Source: Pseudomonas entomophila
GTDB taxonomy: Bacteria > Pseudomonadota > Gammaproteobacteria > Pseudomonadales > Pseudomonadaceae
NCBI RefSeq assembly: GCF_029478665.1
Contig: NZ_JARPQB010000012.1
Span: 1 to 64,000, forward strand
Direction of reading: 5' to 3'
DNA length: 64,000 bases
Made by a program: the position numbers and the translations under genes. Below, piece by piece: positions 34,706-42,568 of the stretch. Below the pieces are notes generated by a model, which ran no database searches, was not told the origin of the DNA, and saw only the letters and a program-made list of their open reading frames with translations. Numbering within the stretch: the stretch's first letter is position 1; every line of letters begins with the position of its first letter.

Positions 34706-35140
34706 ATGAACAACTCCCTCAAAGCCCTGTTTGCCACCCGCGCCGGTTTCGGTCTGAGCGTCGTGCGTATCCTGGTCGGTGTCATCTTCATGGCCCACGG
34801 CGCCCAGAAACTGTTCGGTCTGTTTGGTGGCTACGGCCTGGAAGGCACCGGTCAGTGGATGGAGAGCATCGGCCTGGCGCCGGGCTATTTCATGGCCCTG
34901 CTGTCCGGCAGCGCCGAGTTCTTCGGCGGCCTGGCCCTGGTGCTCGGCCTGCTGGCCCGCCCCGCGGCGCTGGCCCTGACCGTGACCCTGGTCGTGGCGA
35001 TCTTCTCGGTGCATATCAATAACGGCCTGTTCATGTCCAACAACGGTTATGAGTTCGCCCTGGCCTTGATGGCCGGTACCGTGGCGGTGCTGATCGAGGG
35101 CGCGGGCCGACTGTCGCTGGATCGCTTGATCGCACGTTGA
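34706..35140 (+). CDS. DoxX family membrane protein
   Basis: A 144-residue inner membrane protein with four predicted helices. The DoxX signature is present: VRILVGVIFMAHGAQKLFGLFGG, then SAEFFGGLALVLGLLARPAAL. DoxX proteins are linked to thiosulfate or redox stress metabolism in some species, but the role of this one is unclear. AAGGAAGCAAGAA precedes the ATG, a strong ribosome site. It is alone between an A/T-rich promoter region and a REP pair. Confidence 0.9.
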   Translation: MNNSLKALFATRAGFGLSVVRILVGVIFMAHGAQKLFGLFGGYGLEGTGQWMESIGLAPGYFMALLSGSAEFFGGLALVLGLLARPAALALTVTLVVAIFSVHINNGLFMSNNGYEFALALMAGTVAVLIEGAGRLSLDRLIAR

Positions 35141-35152
35141 AGCAGGGTCTTG

Positions 35153-35237
35153 TGTAGGAGCGGCTTTGGCCGCGATGCAACCTACGCGGAGTCTGGCACC
35201 CGCTTGGCGGGTGTTCGCGGCTAAAGCCGCTCCTACA
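35153..35237. repeat. Paired REP element, outward-facing
   Basis: tgtaggagcggctttggccgcgat and ttcgcggctaaagccgctcctaca inverted, with cacccgc-ttgg-cgggtg between. It follows the DoxX gene. Confidence 0.85.
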
Positions 35238-35271
35238 GAGGTGGCGCAGGGCTGAGGCTGGCGTGATCGCG

Positions 35272-35294
35272 GTGGGAGCGGGCTTGCCCCGCGA
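35272..35294. repeat. REP-type palindrome (GCGGG variant, single)
   Basis: gtgggagcgggcttgccccgcg, downstream of the DoxX gene. Confidence 0.7.
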
Positions 35295-35382
35295 TTACGT
35301 TTGAACATCCGCTTGTAACTTCAAGCGTCAGCCTCTAGCATACGGACTGCGCCGATTTAAACAGCTACTTGCGGGGCGCGGG

Positions 35383-35476
35383 AGAAGCCCCGGTGGGTCA
35401 TCCGAAATACCGCTAAAGCGCTGGTTCGGTGACGCCTCCCACCGCTGCCCAGCGGGTTCAGCGAGGCGGAGAGAGA
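35383..35476 (+). promoter_or_regulatory. Foldable G/C-rich leader of the 102-residue gene
   Basis: This stretch, just before the ATG, can fold into several nested stems: GGGGC/GCCCC with a nine-base loop; GGTGGG (35392-35397) with CCCACC (about 35438-35443) enclosing TCA-CCGAA paired with TTCGG-TGA; and a final short CCGCT/AGCGG pairing that competes with the second stem. The ribosome site (GGCGGAGAGAG) follows. It reads as a structured 5' UTR; no known riboswitch class was recognised. Confidence 0.45.
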
Positions 35477-35480
35477 CTCC

Positions 35481-35789
35481 ATGAGTTGCCCACGTACCAG
35501 TGTCTGTTTGACCCCCCTGGCCAAGAATCAGGCCTCCCGCACCCCGCGCATCCTGCTCGGCGGCCAGCATCAACCCACGCTTTTACGCAATCTCGACGGT
35601 TTCTCCCGACGCAAGGGCCAGGCCTGCGCCTTTCTCATCCAGTTCTCCGATACCTGTGATCAGCTCGACCAGTACGGCAACGACCGCTTCGACCTGGCCG
35701 TGATCCCGGCACCGGCGGCCGAAGATGCCGCCGAAGTCATCGGCCAGCTGACCCGCATCGCTCGCCAAGGCCTGATCACACGCCCTTGA
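35481..35789 (+). CDS. Unknown 102-residue protein
   Basis: A 102-residue protein with a basic, Arg-rich first half (LLRNLDGFSRRKGQACAFLI) and an acidic, alanine-rich helical second half (PAPAAEDAAEVIGQLTRIAR). Three Cys are present (positions 3, 9 and a later one in DTCDQ) but no metal-binding pattern. No signal peptide or membrane segment. GGCGGAGAGAGACTCC upstream gives a good ribosome site. I do not recognise the family. Its foldable leader suggests post-transcriptional control. greB follows 90 bp later on the same strand. Confidence 0.75.
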   Translation: MSCPRTSVCLTPLAKNQASRTPRILLGGQHQPTLLRNLDGFSRRKGQACAFLIQFSDTCDQLDQYGNDRFDLAVIPAPAAEDAAEVIGQLTRIARQGLITRP

Positions 35790-35879
35790 ACGGCATGTCG
35801 CCACCGCGCGTTTTTCGCTAAGCTCGGTCACTCGGTGGGCGCCCTGGCGCCTGCCGCGGATGCACTGAGGAGACAGTCG

Positions 35880-36356
35880 TTGAGCACCAACATCATCACG
35901 ACGGAAGGTCATGAAGCCCTGAAGAAGGAGCTCGACCATCTGTGGCGGGTCTATCGCCCGGAAATCACCCAGAAGGTGACCTGGGCGGCATCGCTTGGCG
36001 ATCGCAGCGAGAACGCCGACTACCAGTACAACAAGAAGCTGTTGCGCGAGATCGACCGTCGCGTGCGCTACCTGCGCAAGCGCCTGGAGGACGTCAAGGT
36101 CGTCGCCTATTCGCCGCAGCAGGAAGGCAAGGTGTTCTTCGGCGCGTGGGTCGAGATCGAGAATGACGACGGCGAGCAGCTGAAGTTTCGTATCGTCGGT
36201 TATGACGAGATCCATGGGCGCAACGATTACATCTCCATCGACTCGCCCATGGCGCGTGCCCTGCTCAAGAAAGAGGAGGGCGACGAGGTGGTGGTGCATA
36301 CGCCCACGGGCGAGGCCACCTGGTATGTCAATACCATCAGTTACGACCTGACGTGA
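35880..36356 (+). CDS. greB: Transcription elongation factor GreB
   Basis: A 158-residue Gre factor. It rescues backtracked RNA polymerase by stimulating transcript cleavage. The coiled-coil tip with acidic residues is seen in TWAASLGDRSENADYQYNKK, and the C-terminal globular domain in VFFGAWVEIENDDGEQLKFRIVG and ALLKKEEGDEVVVHTPTGE. The start is TTG (LSTNIITTEGHEALKKEL), supported by GGAGACAGTCG and by the fit to other GreB N-termini; an upstream codon would add 15 unrelated residues. Confidence 0.95.
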   Translation: MSTNIITTEGHEALKKELDHLWRVYRPEITQKVTWAASLGDRSENADYQYNKKLLREIDRRVRYLRKRLEDVKVVAYSPQQEGKVFFGAWVEIENDDGEQLKFRIVGYDEIHGRNDYISIDSPMARALLKKEEGDEVVVHTPTGEATWYVNTISYDLT

Positions 36357-36360
36357 TCTC

Positions 36361-36445
36361 TGTAGGAGCGGCTTAAGCCGCGATCACCCGCTTCGCGGGT
36401 GCCAGGCACCGTGATGCCCCCATCGCGGCTGAAGCCGCTCCTACA
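36361..36445. repeat. Paired REP element, outward-facing
   Basis: tgtaggagcggcttaagccgcgat and catcgcggctgaagccgctcctaca inverted, with cacccgcttcgcgggtg between. It lies between convergent greB and the exporter permease gene, starting four bases after the greB stop. Confidence 0.85.
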
Positions 36446-36455
36446 GAGGTGAACC

Positions 36456-38966
36456 TCAACTTTCTCGCAAGACCGCCAGCGGGCTGGCATTGAGTGCCCG
36501 GCGCGTTCCGATTACACCGGCACCGCCTACCAGTATCGCGCCTGCCAGTGGCAGCAGCAGTAACCACGGGTGCGGCGCCCAGTGCAGGTCGAAGGCGTAG
36601 CGATACAGTGCCCAGGTGATCAGTTCGCAGCCGAGTGCGGCCAGCACGCCGCTGGCCGCCCCGAGCAGGCCGAACTCGATGCGCCGCGCCTTGACCAGCA
36701 GCGGTCGCGTAGCCCCCAGCGCACGCAGCAGCGCGCCCTGGCGAATACGCTCGTCGAGCGTTGCCTGCAGTCCGGCGAACAACACCGCCAGCCCGGCCGC
36801 CAGCACGAACAACAGCACATACTCCACCGCCAGGGTGACCTGGGCGAGGATGCTGCGCAGTTGGGCGAGCAGGGCATCGACCTGGAGGATGGTTACTGCC
36901 GGGAAGGCACGTGACAGGGCCACCACTTCCTGGTCATGCCCTGGCGCCAGGTAGAAGCTGGTCAGGTAGGTGGTGGGCAGTCCCTGCAAGGTGCCGGGTT
37001 GGAAGATCATGTAGAAGTTCGGCTGGAAGCTGTCCCAGTGCACCGTACGCAGGCTGCTGACCCGTGCCTGGCGCTGCAGGCCGCCGATATCGAAGGTCAG
37101 CAGGTCGCCCAATTGCAGCTTGAGGCTTTGCGCCAGCTCCGCCTCCACGGAGACGCCGGGCACCTGGTCGCTGGAAGGTGCCTGTTGCCACCAGGTGCCG
37201 GCACTCAGGGCATTGCCCTGGGGCAGCTCGGCGGCCCAGGTGAGGCTGAGGTCGCGCTGGATGGCGCGCTCGCCGGTGGACTCCTTGCTCACCAACTGGC
37301 GGACCGGCTGATCGTTGATGTGCGTGAGGCGCCCCGGAATCACCGGGTACAGCGGCGCGGAAGTGGCACTGATCTGTGCCAGGCGCTCGGCGAAGGGCTG
37401 GCGATCGTCGGCAAGAATGTTCAGGGCGAAATGGTTGGGGGCGTCCTTGGGTAGCTGCGCCTGCCAGGTGTCGAGCAGTTCCGCCCGCAGCAAGGCGACC
37501 AGCCCCATGGCCAGCAGGATCAGGCCGAAGGCCAGGGTTTGGCCCGCGGCGGCCAGCGGGTGGCGTAGCAACTGCCCCAGTCCCAGGCGCCACGGGAGTG
37601 GCGCTTCGGCCAGAAGACGGCGTAGGTGACGTAGCCCGAGCAGCAGCAGGCCGCCGAGCAGCAGGGCAGCGATCAATCCACCCCCAAGCAGGGCGAAGGT
37701 GAGCAGCAAGTCCAGGCTCAGGCGCCACATGATCAGGCCCAGGGCGAGCAGGGCGGCGCCATACACCAGCCAGCTGCTCGGTGGTATCGGCAGCAGGTCG
37801 CGGCGCAGTACGCGCAAGGGCGGCACGCGGCCCAGGGCGGCCAGTGGGGGCAGGGCGAAACCGGCCAGTGCCACCAGGCCGGTGCCGATCCCGGCCAGTG
37901 CTGGCGCAAGGCCGCCGGGTGGCACCTGGCTGGGCAGCAGGCCGGCGAGCAGGTTGAACAATCCCAACTGCGCCAGCCAGCCGAACAGGGCGCCGGCTAG
38001 CGCCGCGACCACGCCAAGCATGGCCAGTTGCAGGCAATAAAGGCCCAATGCCTGGTGCCGGGACAATCCGAGGCAACGCAACAAGGCGCTGGCATCCAGG
38101 CGCCGGGCGGCATAGCGCGAGGCCGACAGGGCCACGGCGACGCCGGCCAGCAGCACAGCCACCAGGCTGGCCATGTTCAAGTAGCGTTCGGCCTTGCCCA
38201 GGGCACCGCCGATCTGTCGGTTGCCATCACGGGTATCGAGCAAGCGCTGGCTGGCCGCCAGGCTGTTTTCGGTCGCCTGGCGATAGCGTGCCAGGGGCTC
38301 GGCATCGCCTCGCCAGAGGTCACGGTAACTGACTCGGCTGCCCGGCTGGATGACCCCGGTGGCGTCGAGGTCGACGATGTTCATCAGCACCCGTGGGGTG
38401 AGGCTGTAGAAGTTGTTGGCGCGGTCCGGCTCGTAGGTGAGCACGCGGCTCATGCGCAGGGTCGTCATGCCCACGTCGATGCTGTCGCCAATTGCCAGGC
38501 CAAGGGCCGCCAGCAGGCGTGGCTCGACCCAGGCCTCACCCGGCGCCGGCCCGCCACCGACTATCTCCTGCGCATAGGGGGCCGGGGCGCTGCGCAGCTG
38601 ACCACGCAGTGGATAGGCGGGATCGGCGGCCTTGATGCTCGACAGCTGGATGCCGCTGTCGCCGCCGACCACGCTGGTGAACTCCACCACCCGCGCATGG
38701 CGCAGGCCCAGTGCAGCACCGCTGGCAATCTGTTGCTCGGTGGGTGGGGCGCTACCCTGCAGGACAAGGTCGGCACCGAGGAACTCGCTGGCACGCAGTT
38801 GCATGGCGCCATTGAGTCGCGCGCCGAAGTAGCCGATGGCGGTGCTGGCGGCCACTGCCACGAGCAAAGCGAAGAACAGTACCCGCACTTCACCGGCGCG
38901 GGCGTCGCGCAGCAGTTGGCGCAGGGCCAGGGCGCACAGGCGCGGGAAGGGCAGTCGGGTCATCAT
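36456..38966 (-). CDS. ABC exporter permease, FtsX domains (YbbP-like)
   Basis: An 836-residue inner membrane protein. It has an N-terminal membrane segment (VLFFALLVAVAASTAIGYF), a long periplasmic domain, and two FtsX repeat regions with multi-helix cores (YLNMASLVAVLLAGVAVALSA, then ASALLRCLGLSRHQALGLYC; and YVLLFVLAAGLAVLFAGLQA, ALLRALGATRPLLVKARR). Ten or so helices are expected. It pairs with the ATPase gene whose stop its ATG overlaps by four bases (ATGA). This is the YbbAP type, possibly acting on lipids or hydrophobic compounds; the substrate is unproven. Confidence 0.9.
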   Translation of the reverse strand: MMTRLPFPRLCALALRQLLRDARAGEVRVLFFALLVAVAASTAIGYFGARLNGAMQLRASEFLGADLVLQGSAPPTEQQIASGAALGLRHARVVEFTSVVGGDSGIQLSSIKAADPAYPLRGQLRSAPAPYAQEIVGGGPAPGEAWVEPRLLAALGLAIGDSIDVGMTTLRMSRVLTYEPDRANNFYSLTPRVLMNIVDLDATGVIQPGSRVSYRDLWRGDAEPLARYRQATENSLAASQRLLDTRDGNRQIGGALGKAERYLNMASLVAVLLAGVAVALSASRYAARRLDASALLRCLGLSRHQALGLYCLQLAMLGVVAALAGALFGWLAQLGLFNLLAGLLPSQVPPGGLAPALAGIGTGLVALAGFALPPLAALGRVPPLRVLRRDLLPIPPSSWLVYGAALLALGLIMWRLSLDLLLTFALLGGGLIAALLLGGLLLLGLRHLRRLLAEAPLPWRLGLGQLLRHPLAAAGQTLAFGLILLAMGLVALLRAELLDTWQAQLPKDAPNHFALNILADDRQPFAERLAQISATSAPLYPVIPGRLTHINDQPVRQLVSKESTGERAIQRDLSLTWAAELPQGNALSAGTWWQQAPSSDQVPGVSVEAELAQSLKLQLGDLLTFDIGGLQRQARVSSLRTVHWDSFQPNFYMIFQPGTLQGLPTTYLTSFYLAPGHDQEVVALSRAFPAVTILQVDALLAQLRSILAQVTLAVEYVLLFVLAAGLAVLFAGLQATLDERIRQGALLRALGATRPLLVKARRIEFGLLGAASGVLAALGCELITWALYRYAFDLHWAPHPWLLLLPLAGAILVGGAGVIGTRRALNASPLAVLRES

Positions 38967-39646
38967 GGCTCCAGGGGGGCCACCAGGCGACCGGCGTCCA
39001 GGCGGATCCGGCGCCGGCAGCGGGTGGCCAGGCGCTCATCGTGGGTGACCAGCACCAGCGTGGTGCCGCGCTCCTGGTTCAGTTCGAACAGCAGGTCGCT
39101 GATGCGCTCGCCGGTGTGGCTGTCGAGGTTGCCGGTGGGCTCGTCGGCGAACAGCACGGCCGGTTGCGCGGCGAAGGCACGGGCGATCGCCACCCGTTGC
39201 TGCTCGCCGCCGGAGAGCTGGCGTGGTGTGTGGCTCAGGCGCTTGCCCAGGCCGACCCGCTCGAGCAGGCTGCGGGCGTGTTCGCGGGCGTCACGACGGC
39301 CGTCCAGCTCCAACGGCAGCATGACGTTCTCCAGGGCATTGAGGCTGTCGAGCAACTGGAACGACTGGAACACGAAGCCGACATGCTCGGCGCGCACCCG
39401 GGCGCGCTGGTCCTCGTCCAGCGGCCCGAGGTCGTGGCCGGCCAGCACGACCTTGCCGGCGCTGGGGCGGTCGAGGCCGGCGAGCAGGCCGAGCAATGTC
39501 GACTTGCCCGAACCGGACGCGCCGACGATGGCCAGGCTGTCGCCCTGGGCGAGGTCGAGGGAGAGCGCGTGGAGGATGATCAGGTCGCCTTCCGCGCTGG
39601 GGACCACTTTGCTAAGGTTCTGCGCAACGAGAATGCTGGGGCCCAT
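38963..39646 (-). CDS. ABC exporter ATP-binding protein (YbbA/LolD-like)
   Basis: A 227-residue ATPase: Walker A GASGSGKSTLLGLL, signature LSGGEQQRVAIAR, Walker B AVLFADEPTGNLDSHT, switch VTHDERLA. It matches the MacB/LolD/YbbA group. It is coupled to the permease downstream (four-base overlap). Start at MGPSIL; the esterase gene tesA begins only ten bases away on the other strand, as in E. coli ybbA-tesA. Confidence 0.93.
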   Translation of the reverse strand: MGPSILVAQNLSKVVPSAEGDLIILHALSLDLAQGDSLAIVGASGSGKSTLLGLLAGLDRPSAGKVVLAGHDLGPLDEDQRARVRAEHVGFVFQSFQLLDSLNALENVMLPLELDGRRDAREHARSLLERVGLGKRLSHTPRQLSGGEQQRVAIARAFAAQPAVLFADEPTGNLDSHTGERISDLLFELNQERGTTLVLVTHDERLATRCRRRIRLDAGRLVAPLEP

Positions 39647-39656
39647 GGAGAATCCA

Positions 39657-40262
39657 ATGCGAATGTGGTGGTTGAGTGCCGGGCTTGCCCTGTGTTGCCT
39701 GGCCCAGGGCGCGGTGGCCGGAACCGTGCTGGTCGTCGGCGATAGTATCAGCGCCGGTTTTGGCCTGGATACCCGCGAGGGGTGGGTGGAACTGTTGCAG
39801 CAGCGCCTGAAGGACGAGGGTTTCGACGACCAGGTGGTCAATGCCTCGATCAGCGGTGACACCAGCGCGGGAGGCCGGGCGCGGCTGCCGGCGCTGCTTG
39901 TGGCGCACAAGCCGGACTTGGTGGTGCTGGAACTGGGGGGCAACGATGGCTTGCGAGGGCAACCGCCCCAGCAATTGCAACAAAATCTTGCGCTGATGAT
40001 CGACCGTGCCCGCCAGGCCGGCGCCAGGGTGGTGCTGTTGGGCATGCGCCTGCCACCTAACTATGGCGTGCGCTACACCACGGCTTTCGCCCAGGTCTAT
40101 GAGCAGCTGGCCAGCGACAAGCAGGTGCCGTTGGTGCCGTTTTTCCTGGAGGGTGTGGGCGGGGTGCCGGCGATGATGCAGGCCGATGGCATCCACCCCG
40201 CGCCGGTTGCCCAATCGCGCTTGCTGGAAAATGCCTGGCCGACGATAAAACCCTTGCTGTGA
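39657..40262 (+). CDS. tesA: Periplasmic multifunctional esterase/lysophospholipase
   Basis: A 201-residue GDSL/SGNH hydrolase. A signal peptide (MRMWWLSAGLALCCLAQGAVA) leads to block I VVGDSISAGFGL with the nucleophilic Ser, block II SGDTSAGG, block III LGGNDGLRG with Asn, and block V DGIHPAPVAQ with the catalytic His. It acts as thioesterase, arylesterase and lysophospholipase in the periplasm. GGAGAATCCA precedes the ATG. Divergent from the YbbA-like gene, which conserves the classic ybbAP-tesA arrangement. Confidence 0.94.
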   Translation: MRMWWLSAGLALCCLAQGAVAGTVLVVGDSISAGFGLDTREGWVELLQQRLKDEGFDDQVVNASISGDTSAGGRARLPALLVAHKPDLVVLELGGNDGLRGQPPQQLQQNLALMIDRARQAGARVVLLGMRLPPNYGVRYTTAFAQVYEQLASDKQVPLVPFFLEGVGGVPAMMQADGIHPAPVAQSRLLENAWPTIKPLL

Positions 40263-40320
40263 CGCTTTAATCGGGGGCCGCTTTCGGATAATGTTGCGCC
40301 CCCCGTTTCGAGTGCCCCCG

Positions 40321-40602
40321 ATGCCGCGCCCCGCCTGGTCCCTGTACGCTTATCAACTGATCGAGCCCGACGAGCAGTTGGATCTGTTCGCCTGCCAGGA
40401 AGTGCGCATCCACCTGGCGGCCCGCCAGCTCGAGCTGGGTGTTCCGGTCGACCGCACCCTGTGCGGTGGTCTGCTGCCGGCGCAGCCGCGCTGGTCCGGT
40501 GTGGAGCGCTCGATCTACCGCGACGAACGCCTGTGCCTGCTGTGCAAGGCGATCCTCGATGCCCAGCGGCGCGGCATGCGCCCGGTGTGGCCGGAACTCT
40601 GA
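40321..40602 (+). CDS. Small cysteine-containing protein, unknown function
   Basis: A 93-residue protein with two cysteine-bearing segments (FACQEVRIHLAARQLEL and DERLCLLCKAILDAQRRG), a CGG turn and an aromatic N-terminus (PRPAWSLYAYQLI). The LCLLC pair could bind metal with other Cys, but no zinc knuckle is complete. It looks cytosolic. The start is uncertain: MPRPAWS is used; an ATG ten codons upstream is also open, and neither has a good ribosome site. It lies after tesA on the same strand and before the L,D-transpeptidase. Not recognised as a named family. Confidence 0.65.
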   Translation: MPRPAWSLYAYQLIEPDEQLDLFACQEVRIHLAARQLELGVPVDRTLCGGLLPAQPRWSGVERSIYRDERLCLLCKAILDAQRRGMRPVWPEL

Positions 40603-40707
40603 GCGCCTTTCATCATCTGAAACGCTTGCAGGGCGCCTGCGCCTCCCGCTTGTTTCCGCGCGGGTGTACAATCGATCTCTTGACTGAACTTTCGAAGGAT
40701 TTACCGG

Positions 40708-41685
40708 ATGTTGCCGCGCTTTCCCGCCGTCACCCGTAGCCTCTCGCTTGCCGCCTTGCTGGCAGCAGGCCCTGCTGTTGCGCTGGAGCTGCCGTTGCCA
40801 CCGCCCGGTGAGGACGTCGTCGGCCAGGTCCAGACCATCAAGGCCAAGTACGAAGACACCTTCGCCGATATCGGCACCGCCAACGACCTGGGCTACCTCG
40901 AGATGATCGCCGCCAACCCGGGTGTCGACCCGTGGTTGCCGGGCGCCGGCACCGAGATCGTCCTGCCCACCCGCTACGTCCTGCCACCTGGGCCACGCGA
41001 AGGCGTCGTCATCAACCTCGCCGAGTACCGCCTGTACTACTACCCGAAAGGGCAGAACGTGGTGCACACCTTCCCCTTGGGTATTGGCCGTGAAGGTTGG
41101 GGCTCTCCCATCGCCAACACGAAGATCACCGCCAAGACCCCGAACCCGACCTGGACGCCGCCAGCTTCGATCCGTGCCGAGCATGCCGCCGATGGCGATA
41201 TCCTGCCGGCGGTCGTGCCGGCAGGCCCAGACAATCCGCTGGGCCCGTTCAAGTTCACCCTGGGCGTGCCGGGCTACCTGATCCACGGTTCGAACAAGAA
41301 GTTCGGCATTGGCATGCGCACCAGCCACGGCTGCTTCCGCATGCTCAACAACAATGTGCTGGAACTGTCGAAGATGGTGCCGGTGGGCACGCCGGTACGC
41401 ATCATCAACGAGCCCTACAAGTTCGGTATCAGCGGCGGCAAGGTCTACCTCGAGGCGCATACACCGCTGGACGACCATGGCAACCCGTCGGTGGTCGACA
41501 AGCACACCGCCGTCATCAACGCCTTGCTCAAGCGCGAAGACCTGGCCAACAACTTGCGCATGAACTGGGACATGGTGCGTGACGTGGTTGCCGCTGAAGA
41601 CGGCATGCCCGTTGAAATCGCCGTGCCGGTCGGTACCGCTGCCGGTGCGCCGATCGTGTCGAGCATTCCGCCCGAACTGCAGTAA
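40708..41685 (+). CDS. L,D-transpeptidase (YkuD/ErfK type)
   Basis: A 325-residue envelope protein. A signal peptide ends around AAGPAVALE. A LysM-like segment follows (TFADIGTANDLGYLEMIAANPGVDPW), then the YkuD catalytic domain with active-site His in LIHGSNKK and nucleophilic Cys in SHGCFRMLNNNV. Such enzymes form 3-3 peptidoglycan cross-links or attach Braun-type lipoprotein to peptidoglycan. The gene for the lipoprotein OprI lies next to it, convergent, which fits a role in lipoprotein anchoring. GAAGGATTTACCGG precedes the ATG. Confidence 0.93.
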   Translation: MLPRFPAVTRSLSLAALLAAGPAVALELPLPPPGEDVVGQVQTIKAKYEDTFADIGTANDLGYLEMIAANPGVDPWLPGAGTEIVLPTRYVLPPGPREGVVINLAEYRLYYYPKGQNVVHTFPLGIGREGWGSPIANTKITAKTPNPTWTPPASIRAEHAADGDILPAVVPAGPDNPLGPFKFTLGVPGYLIHGSNKKFGIGMRTSHGCFRMLNNNVLELSKMVPVGTPVRIINEPYKFGISGGKVYLEAHTPLDDHGNPSVVDKHTAVINALLKREDLANNLRMNWDMVRDVVAAEDGMPVEIAVPVGTAAGAPIVSSIPPELQ

Positions 41686-41706
41686 GCCATTTCGTACTAC
41701 TCTCGA

Positions 41707-41735
41707 GGGCCTGCCTTAGTGCAGGCCCTTTTTTG
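41707..41735 (+). terminator. Terminator of the L,D-transpeptidase gene
   Basis: GGGCCTGC and GCAGGCCC arms with a short loop and a run of six Ts. Confidence 0.9.
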
Positions 41736-41763
41736 TTTGTGCGGCCTGGCGTTCTTCGGGCAA

Positions 41764-41794
41764 TAAAAAAGCCGACCCACAAGTGGGTCGGCTC
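41764..41794 (-). terminator. Terminator of oprI
   Basis: AGCCGACCCAC and GTGGGTCGGCT arms; on the minus strand six Ts follow. A textbook terminator, 22 bp after the oprI stop. Confidence 0.92.
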
Positions 41795-41815
41795 CATAAC
41801 AATCCGTGAGGATTA

Positions 41816-42067
41816 TTACTTGCGGCTGGCTTTGTCCAGCATACGCAGAGCGCGCTCGTTGGCTTCGTCAGCGGTCTGCTGAGCCTTCTGAGCAGCTGCC
41901 AGAGCGTCATCAGCTTTGCGGTAGGCTTCGTCTGCACGAGCCTGGGCGCGAGCTGCTGCGTCTTCGGTAGCAGTCAGGCGAGCTTCGGTTTCTTTGGATA
42001 CGCTGCTGCAACCGGTAGCCAGAACTGCGGCCAGAGCCAGAGCAGAGAATTTCAGAACGTTGTTCAT
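41816..42067 (-). CDS. oprI: Major outer membrane lipoprotein OprI
   Basis: An 83-residue lipoprotein, the Pseudomonas counterpart of Braun lipoprotein. The signal [20 protein letters not shown] ends in the lipobox; the mature chain is one alanine-rich coiled coil (heptads from [13 protein letters not shown] to [15 protein letters not shown]). It ends in Lys, the residue joined to peptidoglycan. A strong ribosome site (AAGGGGAACACG) and terminator fit very high expression. It is convergent with the L,D-transpeptidase gene, which may catalyse its attachment. Confidence 0.96.
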   Translation of the reverse strand: MNNVLKFSALALAAVLATGCSSVSKETEARLTATEDAAARAQARADEAYRKADDALAAAQKAQQTADEANERALRMLDKASRK

Positions 42068-42134
42068 CGTGTTCCCCTTCAAGGACTTTCTATTAAATAG
42101 CCATCTCTCGGAAAAGAGAAACTGGCCGGCGTAC

Positions 42135-42162
42135 ATAGTACCCATTACTTGTAGTAAGTAAA
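42135..42162 (-). promoter_or_regulatory. Candidate promoter of oprI
   Basis: On the minus strand TTTACT and TACTAT with a 16-bp spacer, about 70 bp before the oprI start. Partial matches only, but no better pair is near. Confidence 0.4.
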
Positions 42163-42401
42163 CTGACTGAGCGCAAGAACTGCAAAAAAAATGTCGCGAC
42201 GGGGGTGCGCGACGGGGTTTGTGAGCAAAGTGTGAAAATCTTGCACGGCGTTCGCAAGCGATTGTAGTACGGGAACTTTTTTGTTGAACTAACGGTGACT
42301 TTAACTGTCGGTTGGCGTCTTAGCCCTAGAACATCCGGTTGCTGTTGTCCTGCCAGGGCATGAGTGGGGAGGTTGCTGTCAGCATTTTCATACGTGATGG
42401 C
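42163..42401. other. Gene-free stretch upstream of oprI
   Basis: About 240 bp between the oprI promoter and the next promoter. A direct repeat of gcgacgggg is seen near 42195-42215. No gene, tRNA or REP element was found. Confidence 0.4.
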
Positions 42402-42431
42402 TTGAGCAATCTTGCAGGCGCCGCCTACTAT
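42402..42431 (+). promoter_or_regulatory. Candidate promoter for the acetyltransferase gene
   Basis: TTGAGC and TACTAT with an 18-bp spacer, followed by a 130-base leader that includes an 18-codon reading frame and a hairpin (GGTCT/AGACC) next to the ribosome site of the downstream gene. Confidence 0.4.
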
Positions 42432-42442
42432 TTGAGGGTGCC

Positions 42443-42499
42443 ATGCGCGGCAGAACGACCCAGGTCGCCCCGCTGTCCAACGGCCAACAGGTGGCGTAG
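42443..42499 (+). CDS. Possible 18-residue leader peptide
   Basis: The frame MRGRTTQVAPLSNGQQVA starts 11 bases after a promoter-like TACTAT and is preceded by GAGGGTGCC. It is too short to judge by codon use. If translated it lies in the leader of the acetyltransferase gene; there is no run of regulatory codons of the attenuation type. Confidence 0.2.
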   Translation: MRGRTTQVAPLSNGQQVA

Positions 42500-42568
42500 A
42501 GGTTCCTCCGCCGGATAATCCCCATCGGTAAGGTAAGGGTCTGCCGACAAGACCTGCGAGGAGTAGTG

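Noticed and set aside
38028..39656. Long plus-strand frame running into tesA
   Set aside because: It is the antisense of the exporter genes joined in frame to tesA; the signal peptide and ribosome site place the true start at 39657.
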